A stretch of 18,561 nt of DNA from Actinomycetes bacterium (GCA_023437285.1 JAEZGP010000169.1:1-18561); one strand, 5' to 3'; positions 1 to 6,975 are shown, counted from the first letter of the stretch. The notes: generated from the letters alone by a model not told the origin. Translations and numbers: made by a program.

Positions 1-2
1 AC

Positions 3-1034
3 GCCCGTCGGCTCGGCAAGGCGGTCATGATGGGCGAGTACGGCTGGCAGGACAAGGCGACCCGTGCCCCGGTCTACAAGGAGTGGATGGACGCGTTCGC
101 CCGCAACGGCGGCAACGGCGCGCTCTATTGGATGCTCGCCGACCAGCGCGACGGCGGATCGCTGTACCCGGACTACGACGGGTTCACCGTCTACTGCCCG
201 AGCCCGGGTTGCCTGCTGCAGACCAACCTCGCCAAGGCGATGGCCGCCAACCAGATCTGGCCGCAGTTCCCACCGGTCGCCGACGACGACTCCACCATCG
301 TCGAGTCGGGCCAGGCCGCGACGCTCAACGTGATCGCCAACGACATCGCGTACCAGGCGAAGATCCGCCCGTACTCGGTGGACCTGGACCCGGCCACGGC
401 CGGCCGGCAGGCGAGAAGGACGGTGGCCGGCGGCACCTTCGCGGCCGGCGCCACCGGCACGGTGACGTTCACCCCGGCGGCGGGCTTCGCGGGCAAGGCC
501 TCCGTCACCTACACGGCCACGGCCACCAACGGCGCCGTGTCCAACCCGGCCACCATCTCGGTCGAGGTCAAGCCGGACCCGGACGCCGCGTGGGTGATCT
601 ACTCGTTCGAGAACGGCACCGACGGCTTCGCCCCGGCGAGCTGGACGCCGGACGCGGCCACGGTGACGCGGCAGTCCGACTTCGCCACCAACGGCGCGCA
701 CGGGGTACGGGTCGTGGCCAACGCGGCCGACGGCGGGGCGTGGGTGGGCGTCACCCCGGCGCCGGCGCTGGACCTGTCGGGCCGGACGAAGATCTCCTAC
801 GACCTCCGGACGGGCGACGTGGGCACCTCGACCGAGATCGTCCTGCAGCTCGGCAACTCGTGGACCTGGTGCCAGCAGAACTCGTGGGCATGGGTCGACG
901 CGAACACCACGACCACGGTGAGCGCCGACCTGTCCGCCTTCACCGGATGCGACGTCAACATCAATGATGTCCGGGCCGTCTATCTGTGGTTCGGTAACGG
1001 CACCTTCGACATTGACGCGGTACGAGTGGAGTAG
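3..1034 (+). CDS. GH5-type mannan endo-1,4-beta-mannosidase, C-terminal part
   Basis: This is the 3' part of a secreted glycoside hydrolase; the reading frame is open to the left edge, so the start and signal peptide lie outside. The first visible residues contain GEYGW, whose Glu (bases 36-38) fits the catalytic nucleophile at the end of beta-strand 7 in GH5 mannanases. It is followed by the ALYWMLAD strand-8 region. After the barrel, starting near PPVADDD, comes an Ig/cadherin-like beta-sandwich of about 100 residues. The last ~145 residues form a carbohydrate-binding-like beta-sandwich rich in Trp (SWTW, WAWVD), ending FDIDAVRVE. The expected role is endo-cleavage of mannan or glucomannan outside the cell. 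The next gene, a beta-mannosidase, starts 3 bases after the stop, which supports mannan as substrate. The exact GH5 subfamily and CBM family are inferred. Confidence 0.82.
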   Translation, partial: ARRLGKAVMMGEYGWQDKATRAPVYKEWMDAFARNGGNGALYWMLADQRDGGSLYPDYDGFTVYCPSPGCLLQTNLAKAMAANQIWPQFPPVADDDSTIVESGQAATLNVIANDIAYQAKIRPYSVDLDPATAGRQARRTVAGGTFAAGATGTVTFTPAAGFAGKASVTYTATATNGAVSNPATISVEVKPDPDAAWVIYSFENGTDGFAPASWTPDAATVTRQSDFATNGAHGVRVVANAADGGAWVGVTPAPALDLSGRTKISYDLRTGDVGTSTEIVLQLGNSWTWCQQNSWAWVDANTTTTVSADLSAFTGCDVNINDVRAVYLWFGNGTFDIDAVRVE

Positions 1035-1037
1035 CCA

Positions 1038-3476
1038 GTGGCATACCGGGACCTGCACGACGGCTGGACGCTGCACGCGGTCGGGGACACGCCGGTGCCG
1101 GTGGCGGGGGTACCCGCCGCCGTGCCGGGGTGCGTGCACACCGACCTGCTGGCGGCGGGCCTCATCGACGACCCGTACCTCGACGCCAACGAGCTGGCGC
1201 TGGCCTGGATCGGGCGGACCGACTGGCGCTACGAGACCACGTTCGTGTGGTCCGGCGGCGGTGCCGAGCGCGTCGAGCTGGCCTGCGCGGGCCTGGACAC
1301 GGTCGCCGAGGTGGTGGTCAACGGCACGGTGGTGGGCCGCACCCGCAACCAGCACCGGTCGTACCGCTTCGACGTCACCGCCGTGCTGCGTCCCGGTGCC
1401 AACACGATCGCCATCACGTTCACGTCGGCGTACGCGTACGCCGAGGCAGTACGCGACGCGCTGGGTGAGCTGCCCAACGCGTACCCGCAGCCGTTCAACT
1501 TCATCCGCAAGATGGCCTGCAACTTCGGCTGGGACTGGGGCCCCACCCTCGTCACGGCCGGCATCTGGCGGCCCATCGGGCTGCACGAATGGAGCACCGC
1601 CCGGCTGGCGCGGGTGCGTCCGCACGTCACCGTCGACCCGGACGGCACCGGCCGGATCGCGGTGCACGTGGATGTCGCCCGCGCCGGTGGGGACGTGCCG
1701 CTGCTGGTCACGGCCCGCCTCGGCGAGCACAGCGTGACCGGCAAGGTGGCCGACGACGCGGCGGTGGTCGAGCTGGTCGTGCCGCAACCGGAGCGCTGGT
1801 ACCCGCGCGGGTACGGCGAGCCGGCCCTGCACGAGCTGACCGTGAGCCTCGCCACGGCCGACGGGACCGCGCTCGACGACTGGCGCCGGCGCGTCGGCTT
1901 CCGCACGGTCGAGCTGGACACCAGCCCCGACGAGGTCGGCGAGCGGTTCGCCATCGTCGTCAACGGCGAACCGATCCAGGTCAAGGGCGCCAACTGGATC
2001 CCGGACGACTGCTTCCCGAGCCGGGTGGACCGCGACCGCTACGCCGCGCGCATCGCCCAGGCGACCGGGGCGAACCTCAACCTGCTGCGGGTGTGGGGCG
2101 GGGGACGCTACGAGAGCGAGGACTTCTACGAGCTGTGCGACGCCGCCGGGGTGCTCGTGTGGCAGGACTTCCTGTTCGCCTGCGCCGCGTACCCGGAGGA
2201 GGAGGTGCTCGCGACCGAGGTCGAGGCGGAGGCCCGCGAGCAGGTGGCGCGGCTCATGCCGTATCCGAGCCTGGTGCTGTGGAACGGCAACAACGAGAAC
2301 ATCGAGGGCTGGTATTCCTGGGCGGGCTGGCGGGCCGCGCTGGCCGGCCGCACGTGGGGCGCCGGGTACTACCTGGACCTGCTGCCCCGCATCGTGGCCG
2401 AGGTCGACCCGACCCGCCCGTACTGGCCGGGCTCGCCGTACAGCGGCAGCCTGGACCGCGACCCGCTCGACGACCGGTACGGCACCAAGCACATCTGGGA
2501 CGTGTGGAACCGCCGCGACTACACCGCCTACCGCGACTACGTGCCGCGGTTCGCGGCCGAGTTCGGCTACCAGGCGCCGCCGACGTACGCGACGCTGCGC
2601 CGGGCCGTCTCCGACTCCCCGCTCGCGCCGGACTCGCCGGGCGTCGTGCACCACCAGAAGGCCGACGACGGCAACGGCAAGCTCGAGCGCGGCCTGGCCC
2701 ACCACTTCGGCCGCCCCGCCGACTTCGACGAGTGGCACTACCTCACGCAGGTCAATCAGGCCCGCGCGCTGACGTTGGGCATCGAGCACTTCCGGTCGCA
2801 CTGGCCGGTCTGCACCGGCACGGTGATGTGGCAGCTCAACGACTGCTGGCCGGTGACCTCGTGGGCCGCGGTCGACGGCGACGGGCGCCGCAAACCCCTC
2901 TGGTACGCGCTGCGCCGCGCGTACGCCGAGCGGCTCCTCACGGTCGCGCCCCGCGACGGCGGCCTGGTCGTGGCGGTCGTCAACGACACCGCCACCCCGT
3001 GGCCGGCGCGGGTGAGCCTGGCGCGCCGGTCGCTGGCGGGGGAGCGGCTGGCCGGGCATGAGGCCAGCGTACGGGTGCCGGCGCGGTCGGTGCGGCTCGT
3101 CGCGGTGCCCGAGCGGCTCGCGCACCCCGACGACCCGGCGCGCGAACTGCTGGAGGTCGCCTGCGACCAGGGCCGGCGCTCGCTGTGGTTCTTCGCCGAG
3201 GACCGCGACATCGACTACCCGGCCCCGGACCTCGTCACGCACGTGAGCCCCGCCCCCGGCGGTGTGATCGTGACCGTGACGGCCCGCACCCTTGTGCGCG
3301 ACCTGGTGGTGCAGGCCGATCGCGTGCACCCGGCCGCGACCGCGGACGACGCGCTGATCACGCTGCTGCCGGGGGAGACCACGCGGCTGCGGGTCAGCGC
3401 AGTGGGCGTCGCCGACGCGGCGGCGTTGACGTCGGCACCCGTGCTGCGCTGCGTCAACGATGCCGGCCGCGGCTGA
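1038..3476 (+). CDS. beta-mannosidase, glycoside hydrolase family 2
   Basis: An 812-residue GH2 enzyme expected to release mannose from the non-reducing ends of manno-oligosaccharides. The N-terminal jelly-roll sugar-binding domain covers about residues 10-165 (GWDWGP motif inside), an Ig-like domain about 180-280, and the TIM barrel about 290-590. The barrel carries WNGNNEN, with probable acid/base Glu420, and FAAEFGYQ, with probable nucleophile Glu508. The segment VWQDFLFACAAYP is also typical of the family. C-terminal beta-sandwich domains follow. The start is GTG, preceded by GGAG that overlaps the stop region of the mannanase, so the two genes look translationally coupled. No signal peptide is seen, so the enzyme is probably cytoplasmic and acts on imported oligosaccharides. 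The stop lies only 2 bases from the end of the convergent LacI-type gene. Confidence 0.93.
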   Translation: MAYRDLHDGWTLHAVGDTPVPVAGVPAAVPGCVHTDLLAAGLIDDPYLDANELALAWIGRTDWRYETTFVWSGGGAERVELACAGLDTVAEVVVNGTVVGRTRNQHRSYRFDVTAVLRPGANTIAITFTSAYAYAEAVRDALGELPNAYPQPFNFIRKMACNFGWDWGPTLVTAGIWRPIGLHEWSTARLARVRPHVTVDPDGTGRIAVHVDVARAGGDVPLLVTARLGEHSVTGKVADDAAVVELVVPQPERWYPRGYGEPALHELTVSLATADGTALDDWRRRVGFRTVELDTSPDEVGERFAIVVNGEPIQVKGANWIPDDCFPSRVDRDRYAARIAQATGANLNLLRVWGGGRYESEDFYELCDAAGVLVWQDFLFACAAYPEEEVLATEVEAEAREQVARLMPYPSLVLWNGNNENIEGWYSWAGWRAALAGRTWGAGYYLDLLPRIVAEVDPTRPYWPGSPYSGSLDRDPLDDRYGTKHIWDVWNRRDYTAYRDYVPRFAAEFGYQAPPTYATLRRAVSDSPLAPDSPGVVHHQKADDGNGKLERGLAHHFGRPADFDEWHYLTQVNQARALTLGIEHFRSHWPVCTGTVMWQLNDCWPVTSWAAVDGDGRRKPLWYALRRAYAERLLTVAPRDGGLVVAVVNDTATPWPARVSLARRSLAGERLAGHEASVRVPARSVRLVAVPERLAHPDDPARELLEVACDQGRRSLWFFAEDRDIDYPAPDLVTHVSPAPGGVIVTVTARTLVRDLVVQADRVHPAATADDALITLLPGETTRLRVSAVGVADAAALTSAPVLRCVNDAGRG

Positions 3477-3478
3477 AC

Positions 3479-4531
3479 CTACGCGGAATACCGGCGTACG
3501 AGGTGGGTGTCCAGGACGATCCCGATCGGCGGCGCGCCGCCGATCGCGTTGATGAGCACCGACGCCATCTGCCGGCCCATCTCCTCGGCCGGCACGTCGA
3601 CGGTGGTCAACGCGGGCACGGTGTGCTGGGCGAGTAGCGAGTTATCGAACCCGACGACGGAGACCTGCTCGGGCACCGAGCGCCAGCCGCGCAGCCCGCG
3701 CAGGGCGCCCGCGGCCATGGTGTCGGAGCCGGCCACCACGGCGTCGAGGTCGGGCCGCACGTTGAGCAGGTGCCGGACGGCGGCGGCGCCGCTGTCGTCG
3801 CTAAGGTCACCGTAGGCCACCAGGTCGGGGTCGAACGGGATGCGCGCCTGGGCGAGCGCCTCGCGGTAGCCGCGCAGGCGCGCTACGCAGAACCCCAGGT
3901 GCTGCGGCCCGGCGATCATCGCGATGCGCCGGCGTCCCGTCGCGAGGAGGTGGCGCACCGCCAGCCGGGCGCCGCCCGCGTCGTCGATGTCGACGTAGCT
4001 GGTCAGGTCGGGACCCACGTGCCCGGCGGCGGAGGCCTCGGCGGTCAGCGACCGGCCGGCGACCACGGTCGGCAGGCCGCGCTGCGACAGCGCCTGCGGC
4101 AGCGGGTCGCTGTGGTGCAGCGACAGCAGCAGTACGCCGTCGACGTGGTCGCCAGTGAGGTAGTAGCCGATGCGGGCCCGCTCGGCGGCGGACTGCGCGA
4201 AGGCGATCCACAGGTGCAGGTTGGTCTGGCCGAGGACGCCGGACACGCCGCGGATCACGCGGGCGAACCACGGGTCGCCGAACACGCGCCGCTCGGGTTC
4301 GAAAGCGACCAGCGCGATGGAGTCGGTACGGTGGGTGACCAGCGACCGGGCGGCCACGTTCGGGATGTAGCCGAGGTCGGCGGCCGCCTGCTCGACGAGT
4401 TCCCGCGACGCGTCGCTGACCTGCGCCGAGCCGTTGAGGACCCGCGACGCCGTCGCCCGGGCCACGCCCGCGCGAGCCGCGACCTGGTCGAGCGTGGGAC
4501 GGCCCGACGAGCGGGAGCGCCCGTTCGTCAT
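3479..4531 (-). CDS. LacI-family transcriptional regulator
   Basis: A 350-residue repressor-type protein. The N-terminal helix-turn-helix is PTLDQVAARAGVARATASRV at residues 12-31, followed by the hinge-helix region (ELVEQAAADLGYIPNVAARS). The rest is a periplasmic-binding-protein-like effector domain with the usual late motif VVGFDN and a C-terminal RRYSA. The frame stays open upstream to about 4915, but I chose the ATG at 4531 because GGGAGGGGG lies just upstream and the HTH then sits in the normal N-terminal place. It probably binds a mannose-derived or other hemicellulose sugar and controls the surrounding glycosidase and esterase genes; that target assignment is inferred from position. 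It converges with the beta-mannosidase gene with a 2-base gap, so the two transcripts probably overlap at their 3' ends. Confidence 0.9.
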   Translation of the reverse strand: MTNGRSRSSGRPTLDQVAARAGVARATASRVLNGSAQVSDASRELVEQAAADLGYIPNVAARSLVTHRTDSIALVAFEPERRVFGDPWFARVIRGVSGVLGQTNLHLWIAFAQSAAERARIGYYLTGDHVDGVLLLSLHHSDPLPQALSQRGLPTVVAGRSLTAEASAAGHVGPDLTSYVDIDDAGGARLAVRHLLATGRRRIAMIAGPQHLGFCVARLRGYREALAQARIPFDPDLVAYGDLSDDSGAAAVRHLLNVRPDLDAVVAGSDTMAAGALRGLRGWRSVPEQVSVVGFDNSLLAQHTVPALTTVDVPAEEMGRQMASVLINAIGGAPPIGIVLDTHLVRRYSA

Positions 4532-4935
4532 TACCGTCCCCCTCCCGCTCGGCATGGCCCCCGGTGGCCCTGCCCGTGTGCTCCCCGGTGCCCAGCGTAA
4601 TGGTCGACGTCTCCCGTTACGCCGTGGTGTCCCCTGCTGAGGCGACCGGTAAAGACCTTCCCGGCGTATGCGCGTCAAACGCCATAGGCCTGCAAAAACG
4701 ATGACGTTCCCGCCGGTTGCGGCGGCCCGGCAGCCGGCGCCTGCAGCGAACAAGAGCCGCGGCGGGCCGCGAAGGTTCCATACCGATCGTCCGCGCCGCC
4801 GGCGCCCCGCACCGCTGGTCACGGACCGTATCGAAACAAATACGGATATCGCTGTGACGTGCGCCACGCTCCTTCGGGTACCGGCCCGTCCGCGTGCTCG
4901 ATAGGTTGCCCACAACGCCCAGGAAGGATCATGTT
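4532..4935. promoter_or_regulatory. divergent intergenic region of the LacI-type and esterase genes
   Basis: About 400 bases without a credible gene separate the divergently transcribed LacI-type regulator and CE7 esterase, so it should hold both promoters. The part near 4800-4860 is markedly less GC-rich than its surroundings and contains a perfect inverted repeat (listed separately). The part near 4720-4810 is full of short GC-rich inverted repeats such as GCCGGCGCC. I could not pick convincing -35/-10 pairs for either gene. Short open frames across the region read like shadows and have no ribosome-binding sites. Confidence 0.6.
4826..4845. promoter_or_regulatory. inverted repeat, candidate operator upstream of the CE7 esterase
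   Basis: CCGTAT (4826-4831) and ATACGG (4840-4845) are perfect inverted copies around an 8-base AT-rich spacer, CGAAACAA. The dyad lies about 90 bases before the esterase start, in an unusually AT-rich pocket. LacI-family proteins bind dyads of this size, so the neighbouring regulator is an obvious candidate. The spacer is not itself symmetric and lacks the central CG typical of many LacI-family sites, so assignment to that protein is tentative. Confidence 0.35.
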
Positions 4936-5919
4936 ATGGCGCTGTCGGACATGCCCTTGGCGCAACTGCGTGCCTACGCGCCGGACCGCGAGGAGCCGGC
5001 CGACTTCGACGAGTTCTGGGCGACCACCCTCAAGGAGGCCCGCGCCCACGACGGCGACGCCGTCTTCACCCCGTACGACTCGGGCCTGGTCACCGTCGAG
5101 GTGTACGACGTGACGTTCCCGGGGTTCGCCGGTGACCCCATCAAGGGCTGGTTCCTCGTGCCGGCCGGCGCCACCACGGCTGGGCGCCGCCTGCCTGCCG
5201 TCGTCACCTACATCGGGTACGGCGGGGGACGCGCGCTGCCGCACGACTGGCTGCTCATGCCCAGCGCCGGATACGCCACCCTCGTCATGGACACCCGGGG
5301 CCAGGGCAGCGGCTTCCAGTTCGGCGACACCCCCGACAACCCGCACGGCCCGATCGACCCCGCGTTCCCGGGCGTCATGACGCGCGGCGTGCGCGACCCC
5401 CGGTCGTACTACTACCGCCGGCTCATGACGGACGCGGCCCGCGCCATCGACGCCGCCCGCGCCCACCCGCTCGTCGACCCCGACCGGGTCGCCGTCGCCG
5501 GCGCCAGCCAGGGCGGCGGCCTCGCCCTGGCCGCCGCGGGCCTCGTGCCCGACGTGGCCGCCGCGCTGATCGACGTGCCGTTCCTGTGCCACTGGCGGCG
5601 CGCGCTGGACATCAGCGACGAGTTCCCGTACCAGGAACTGGTCAGTTACCTGCGCATCCAGCGCGACCGGGTCGAGGAGACCTTCACCACCCTGTCCTAC
5701 GTGGACGGCGTCAACCACGCGGCCCGTGCGCGGGCCACCGCGCTGTTCAGCGTCGCGCTCATGGACTCGGTCTGCCCGCCGTCGACCGTGTTCGCCGCCT
5801 ACCACCACTACGCCGGGGACAAGGACATCTCCGTGTGGCCATACAACGGTCACGAGGGCGGCCAGACCCACCAGGCCCGCGAACAGCTCGCTTTCCTCGC
5901 CCGTACGCTCGGCGGCTGA
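4936..5919 (+). CDS. carbohydrate esterase family 7 acetyl esterase (acetylxylan esterase type)
   Basis: A 327-residue alpha/beta-hydrolase that should remove acetyl groups from short acetylated sugars. Three CE7 signatures are visible: RGQG at residues 121-124 in DTRGQGS, the nucleophile elbow GASQGG with Ser191, and the late acid and base Asp277 (MDSVCPPSTVFAAY) and His306 (NGHEGG). The spacing of Ser, Asp and His is close to what I recall for the Thermotoga CE7 enzyme. I placed the start at the ATG at 4936 because AGGAAGGA ends 7 bases before it; the frame extends 14 codons further upstream without a better site. No signal peptide is seen, so it is probably cytoplasmic. Beside mannanase and mannosidase genes it may deacetylate imported acetylated manno-oligosaccharides; cephalosporin-C deacetylase activity is common in the family. 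Confidence 0.9.
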   Translation: MALSDMPLAQLRAYAPDREEPADFDEFWATTLKEARAHDGDAVFTPYDSGLVTVEVYDVTFPGFAGDPIKGWFLVPAGATTAGRRLPAVVTYIGYGGGRALPHDWLLMPSAGYATLVMDTRGQGSGFQFGDTPDNPHGPIDPAFPGVMTRGVRDPRSYYYRRLMTDAARAIDAARAHPLVDPDRVAVAGASQGGGLALAAAGLVPDVAAALIDVPFLCHWRRALDISDEFPYQELVSYLRIQRDRVEETFTTLSYVDGVNHAARARATALFSVALMDSVCPPSTVFAAYHHYAGDKDISVWPYNGHEGGQTHQAREQLAFLARTLGG

Positions 5920-5921
5920 CG

Positions 5922-5939
5922 CCGCGGATTACCCCGCGG
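5922..5939. terminator. candidate bidirectional hairpin between convergent genes
   Basis: CCGCGG at 5922-5927 and again at 5934-5939, each self-complementary, can form a 6-bp stem with a 6-base loop. The stop codon of the minus-strand gene lies in the loop and the esterase stop is 2 bases before the stem. No T-tract follows on either strand, so terminator function is only suggested by position. Confidence 0.35.
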
Positions 5940-6609
5940 TGAGGGCGTCCGCCACGCCGGTCTCCTGGCGGCCCAGGTGCACGGGGTCGCGGCCGGTGAC
6001 CACGTCGACGACCGCCTTCACGCACGCGCCGTACTCGCGGGTGGCGCTGATCCGCCACGGGTTCGTGAACCGCTTGACGGTCTCGTCGCCGACGCCGTCC
6101 ACGTCGAGGCCGAGCCGGCGGCACAGCGTCACCGCGCGGGGCAGGTGATAGGTCTGCGTGACGACGATGGCCCGCTGGACGCCGAAGATCCGCGACGCCC
6201 GGGCGCACGAGTCGTACGTGTCGAAGCCGGCGTAGTCCAGCACGATCTTCGTGTCGGGTACGCCGTGCGCGATGAGCCACGCGCGCATCGCGCCGGGTTC
6301 GTCGTACTCCCAACGCATGTGGTCACCGGAGAGCAGGAGCACCTTCACCTTGCCGGCGGCCAGCAGCCGGCGGGCGATCTCCAGGCGCGCGGCGAGGAAC
6401 GGCGACGGTTGGCCGTCCGGGGCGACCGGCGCAGCCGGCACGTCGCGCTCGGTGTAGAGGTGTCCGTCCGCCGCGTTTCTGATCCAGATGACGCTGCCCA
6501 CCATGGTCAGCGCGCCGAACGTGACGCCGAGCATGGCCACAAGGGCGGCCAGCCGCCAGGTGCGTCGGCGCCGCCACCAACGCTTCTTGTCGTCGGACAC
6601 ACGCCACAT
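5929..6609 (-). CDS. SanA/YdcF-like (DUF218) membrane protein, possibly missing the first conserved strand
   Basis: A 226-residue protein with a basic N-terminus (KKRWWRRRR), one transmembrane helix at about residues 18-42, and an extracytoplasmic DUF218/SanA-like domain. Recognisable pieces are SPFLAARLEIARRLLAAGKV, VLLLSGDH, VLDYAGFDTYDSCARA and VVTQTYHLPRAV, which match the order in E. coli SanA (vancomycin exclusion, cell-envelope barrier). The biochemical role of the family is not established. Oddity: homologues as I remember them carry a VLG-type strand (AVVLGxxV) just before the PDGxPSPF segment, and here the text goes straight from VPAAPVA to PDGQPSPF. The start is uncertain: ATG at 6609 or GTG at 6600. 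The frame runs upstream to 6786, but that part overlaps the tRNA-like elements and is unlikely to be translated. Confidence 0.75.
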   Translation of the reverse strand: MWRVSDDKKRWWRRRRTWRLAALVAMLGVTFGALTMVGSVIWIRNAADGHLYTERDVPAAPVAPDGQPSPFLAARLEIARRLLAAGKVKVLLLSGDHMRWEYDEPGAMRAWLIAHGVPDTKIVLDYAGFDTYDSCARASRIFGVQRAIVVTQTYHLPRAVTLCRRLGLDVDGVGDETVKRFTNPWRISATREYGACVKAVVDVVTGRDPVHLGRQETGVADALTAG

Positions 6610-6635
6610 GATTCCACGCGGCGACCATGGGAGGA

Positions 6636-6660
6636 GCCCGGGACGTGTCCAGTCCCGGGC
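6636..6660. terminator. 25-base perfect hairpin downstream of the tRNA-like pair
   Basis: GCCCGGGAC (6636-6644) and GTCCCGGGC (6652-6660) form a perfect 9-bp stem with a 7-base loop. On the minus strand it lies about 40 bases after the second tRNA-like element and 26 bases before the chosen start of the SanA-like gene. It could end the transcript carrying the tRNA-like elements. It could equally be an operator or leader structure of the SanA-like gene. There is no T-tract. Confidence 0.45.
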
Positions 6661-6701
6661 CCCAACTTTGCCGCCCATTTGCGCGTGCCAACGGCGTTTA
6701 A

Positions 6702-6809
6702 GCAGGTGGATCAGTTTGATCGCCCTGTGCTTTGCCATTGAGCCACCGCCGCGTGTTGGAGCGGCGGGTGGGAGTCGAACCCACATCTCAGAAGCGGGGT
6801 TCCACCTGC
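6702..6809 (-). ncRNA. tRNA-like element B with permuted halves (T-arm and 3' end before 5' end and D-arm)
   Basis: Reading the minus strand: leader GCAGGTGGA (6809-6801); anticodon-stem 3' strand TTCTG (6793-6789); variable AGAT; T-stem GTGGG (6784-6780), T-loop TTCGACT, T-stem CCCAC; acceptor CCGCCGC (6767-6761); T73; CCA (6759-6757); a 4-base spacer; acceptor 5' strand GCGGCGG (6752-6746), a perfect 7-bp match; T8; D-arm GCTC-AATGGCA-AAGC (6743-6729); A26; anticodon-stem 5' strand CAGGG (6727-6723; 3 Watson-Crick and 2 G-U pairs); and trailer TCCACCTGC (6710-6702), a perfect 9-bp match to the leader. A14, A15-T48, G18G19, A21 and the full T-loop consensus are present. G1-C72, C2-G71, G3-C70 and U73 resemble tRNA-Gly, and CCC lies in the loop-side leader (6799-6796). 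However, U33 is absent, so the anticodon is not certain. Confidence 0.65.
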
Positions 6810-6831
6810 GGTCGAGATGGCACTCGGCGGC

Positions 6832-6975
6832 GAATGCTGAACCTGGAGCGAGAGTCTGATGTTGAGGTGGCTGCCTCTGCCGGTTTGGGCTACCCCCGCG
6901 CGCTGTGTGCGGGGGGCGGGAGTCGAACCCGCACTGTCACCACGTCGTCAGGCTGAACGTTTCAGTTTCAGCTTC
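6832..6975 (-). ncRNA. tRNA-like element A with permuted halves
   Basis: Reading the minus strand: leader GCTGAAACTG (6972-6963); anticodon-stem 3' strand GTGGT (6943-6939); variable GACAGT; T-stem GCGGG (6932-6928), loop TTCGACT, CCCGC; acceptor CCCCCGC (6915-6909); A73; an 8-base spacer; acceptor 5' strand GCGGGGG (6899-6893), a perfect 7-bp match; T8 A9; D-arm starting GCCC (6890) with GG at 6881-6880 and GGC at 6875-6873; A26; anticodon-stem 5' strand GCCAC (6871-6867; 4 Watson-Crick pairs and one G-U with GTGGT); then CT (32-33); and trailer CAGGTTCAGC (6845-6836), which pairs with the leader at 9 of 10 positions. A GAA/TTC extension (6975-6973 with 6834-6832) lengthens that helix. A15-T48 is also conserved. 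No CCA is encoded. CTCAA follows the stem, but the anticodon cannot be fixed because the loop is where the two halves would have to join. Confidence 0.65.

Noticed and set aside
4650..4678. Promoter for the LacI-type gene (TTGACG, 17 bases, TCTTTA on the minus strand)
   Set aside because: The -35 and spacing are good, but the -10 hexamer matches the consensus very poorly, so I did not list it.
6610..6786. N-terminal extension of the SanA-like gene to 6786 (a MWVRLPPAAP-type beginning)
   Set aside because: The extra codons are a translation of the T-arm, acceptor and D-arm of tRNA-like element B, with no good ribosome-binding site at 6786. The transmembrane and DUF218 parts begin after 6609.
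6757..6899. A single canonical tRNA made of the GCGGGGG 5' half and the CCGCCGC 3' half
   Set aside because: The span is 143 bases, the acceptor strands mismatch at one position, and the anticodon-stem strands do not pair. Each half pairs perfectly with its other neighbour instead, which supports the permuted reading.
6732..6956. Small plus-strand open frames with GVEPTS and GGSRTRT-type peptides
   Set aside because: These are antisense translations of the two T-arms (GGGAGTCGAACCC), a common source of false proteins.
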